In this document: one piece after another, positions 62,842 through 64,000 of the stretch | How positions within the stretch are numbered: the first letter of the stretch is position 1 | Layout: each line of letters opens with the position of its first letter | DNA from: Aculops lycopersici | Lineage: Eukaryota; Arthropoda; Arachnida; Trombidiformes; Eriophyidae | Direction of reading: 5' to 3' | DNA length: 64,000 nucleotides | NCBI GenBank assembly: GCA_015350385.1 | Contig: WNKI01000002.1 | Coordinates: forward strand, 7,956,404 to 8,020,403 | Made by a program: the position numbers and the translations under genes | The notes under the pieces: generated by a model | Database searches by the model: none | What the model was told of the DNA's origin: nothing | The model's input: only the letters and a program-made list of their open reading frames with translations

Positions 62842-63171
62842 AACAGGTAAAGGTAAACACACATATACAGACTAGCTAAAAGTTGGACCACTCTGCTGGC
62901 TCCCTGATCACACACTGCCATCGTTCTGAGCAGTATACTTTGCTATCTCAACGCACACAATCACACACTTAAACTACTGCACGCGGACAGAGAAGCGCCT
63001 GTCAGATGGACGGCCACCAAAGTAATTGGTTCTCCCCTCGCCGCCGCGCGGTCACCCGCGCCACCAACGACCACCGACTCGCCGGCCGGCCGGCCGGTCG
63101 GTTAGTGCGCGATTGAACTGGTTGAGCTCAAGGTTGAGCTTTACGCTGGGCCACAAGACCTCGCGCCGAGA

Positions 63172-63206
63172 GAGCGCCTAGCGCCCAGTTTAGTCGCTAG
63201 GCGCTC
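63172..63206. repeat. Perfect 12-bp hairpin containing the cgctaggcg motif
   Basis: Arms gagcgcctagcg (63172-63183) and cgctaggcgctc (63195-63206) flank an 11-nt loop. The right arm overlaps an exact gtcgctaggcg copy (63193-63203). Confidence 0.8.
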
Positions 63207-63540
63207 GGCCTCGCAAAACCTCGGAGCTTCGGTTACACTCGCCGATTTCTATTCCAGCGACGGAACTATTGTGTGCCATGTGCGCGAGTCAATTCATTAA
63301 GCGCTGCACCTGTCGGCGTGGTGGTCGCGGTTGCCCGTTTCCGTTATGACGTCACCGGTCTAAATACCATCGAGGCGATATTTAGACTCGATGCGGACGC
63401 CAGGCTCGTTAATTAGCGCCACCTGATTTCAATGAACTGTGTCCTATCAGGTAATCATCGTTCAGCTGTAAGGCGAGCTGATCGAAAATTGATTTGGCTT
63501 TCGATCAGGAAGTAAATCGCAAATTCCACTTCTGTATCGC

Positions 63541-63559
63541 ACACACACACACACACACA
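63541..63559. repeat. (AC)n repeat
   Basis: Short AC dinucleotide run followed by caggtg. Confidence 0.8.
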
Positions 63560-64000
63560 GGTGCAATTTGCGAGCATTGTAAGGTGTGCTAAGTGTTGGT
63601 CTATAGAGCTGGAATAATCGGCTCCACCTGCCGTCAGTTGGAGTCAATTAGTTGGGTCAACTTGATTCAGAGAATTGTACTTTCCACTCACTTTAGTTTA
63701 GTGGTCGTCACATCACATGTAATCTCATCTCTCATGAGGTTCAACGAGATTTCCTCTCGGTCAACTGCAACAGTTTGGGATCGTCCGCTTCAAGGCGACG
63801 CCAAGCGGTCTAAACGCCAACTACTTGCCCAATTCTAACCAACGATTGTTTGTCAGTCGGAAGATCGAATCTCTCGACCTTCAACTTTTCTTTTTTTGCT
63901 ATCCATCTTCTCAAGGAAAAGATCACTGTTAAGTCTGAGTGCGCATCGGAGTCCATGTTTCCAGTTGTGGCCAGCAAAAGACGAGACGAGACGAAAGCGA

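Larger units (their letters stand above)
50159..64000 (+). other. Long gene-poor region, apparently GPCR intron
   Basis: In 13.8 kb I find no credible exon or gene. Open frames of 60-167 codons are present on both strands, but none shows a recognisable domain, and frames overlap freely in all six phases as expected of GC-balanced non-coding DNA. Content: microsatellites, Ser/Pro-like pyrimidine tracts, hairpins at 61673-61701, 62809-62841 and 63172-63206, and scattered ACCGGAAGT and CAGGTA motifs. The GPCR's remaining exons may lie beyond 64000. Confidence 0.45.

Noticed and set aside
1..64000. CRISPR arrays, prokaryotic operons, viral or transposase genes
   Set aside because: The gene content and structure are animal; no regularly spaced repeats with unique spacers and no transposase, integrase or viral polymerase motif was seen.

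Overview
This is a stretch of animal nuclear genome, most probably from an arthropod and plausibly from a mite with a very intron-poor, compact genome (eriophyoid-like). The evidence is a purely metazoan gene set (STAT, ADAM metalloprotease, exocyst Sec3, CLN3, PPT1, an aminergic GPCR, a ZP-N membrane protein). Nearly every gene is a single uninterrupted reading frame of up to 1,318 codons, and long Gln/His/Asn/Ser runs interrupt conserved domains. The taxon is an inference; no species marker was identified.

Layout. Positions 1-25.1 kb are gene-dense: PPT1 (+), an MFS carrier (+), RRP46/EXOSC5 (-), SEC3/EXOC1 (+), an F-box protein (-), an Eps15-like coiled-coil/DPF protein (+), a second larger MFS carrier (-), an ADAM protease (+), an unrecognised basic protein (-), an unrecognised helical protein (+) and STAT (-). 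Several neighbours converge with 40-200 bp between stop codons and carry reciprocal poly(A) signals; others diverge from short shared promoters. From 25.1 to 34.5 kb I see no convincing gene: the stretch lies upstream of STAT and of CLN3 and holds simple repeats, several perfect hairpins, recurring short motifs and a 20-N gap. CLN3 (+) and a 1,318-residue ZP-N membrane protein (-) follow as a convergent pair. Positions 39.9-45.2 kb are again gene-free. At 45.16 kb begins the first coding exon of a dopamine D2-like GPCR: about 985 residues of low-complexity N-terminus, then TM1 and TM2, ending at a consensus splice donor at 48294/48295. No continuation is seen in the remaining 15.7 kb, which appears to be its intron. 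One unrecognised secreted-protein gene is nested there on the opposite strand, beside an 84-N gap.

Functional themes. Two lysosomal genes whose human counterparts cause neuronal ceroid lipofuscinosis (PPT1/CLN1 and CLN3) share the window. Trafficking genes (Sec3, Eps15-like) and signalling genes (STAT, ADAM, GPCR, ZP-N protein) make up much of the rest. Three proteins lack a domain that is standard in their family: Sec3 without its N-terminal PH-like domain, Eps15 without EH domains, STAT without the N-terminal oligomerisation domain. The large empty stretches flanking STAT and the GPCR look like regulatory landscapes in an otherwise compact genome. No RNA gene, transposon ORF or CRISPR array was recognised.
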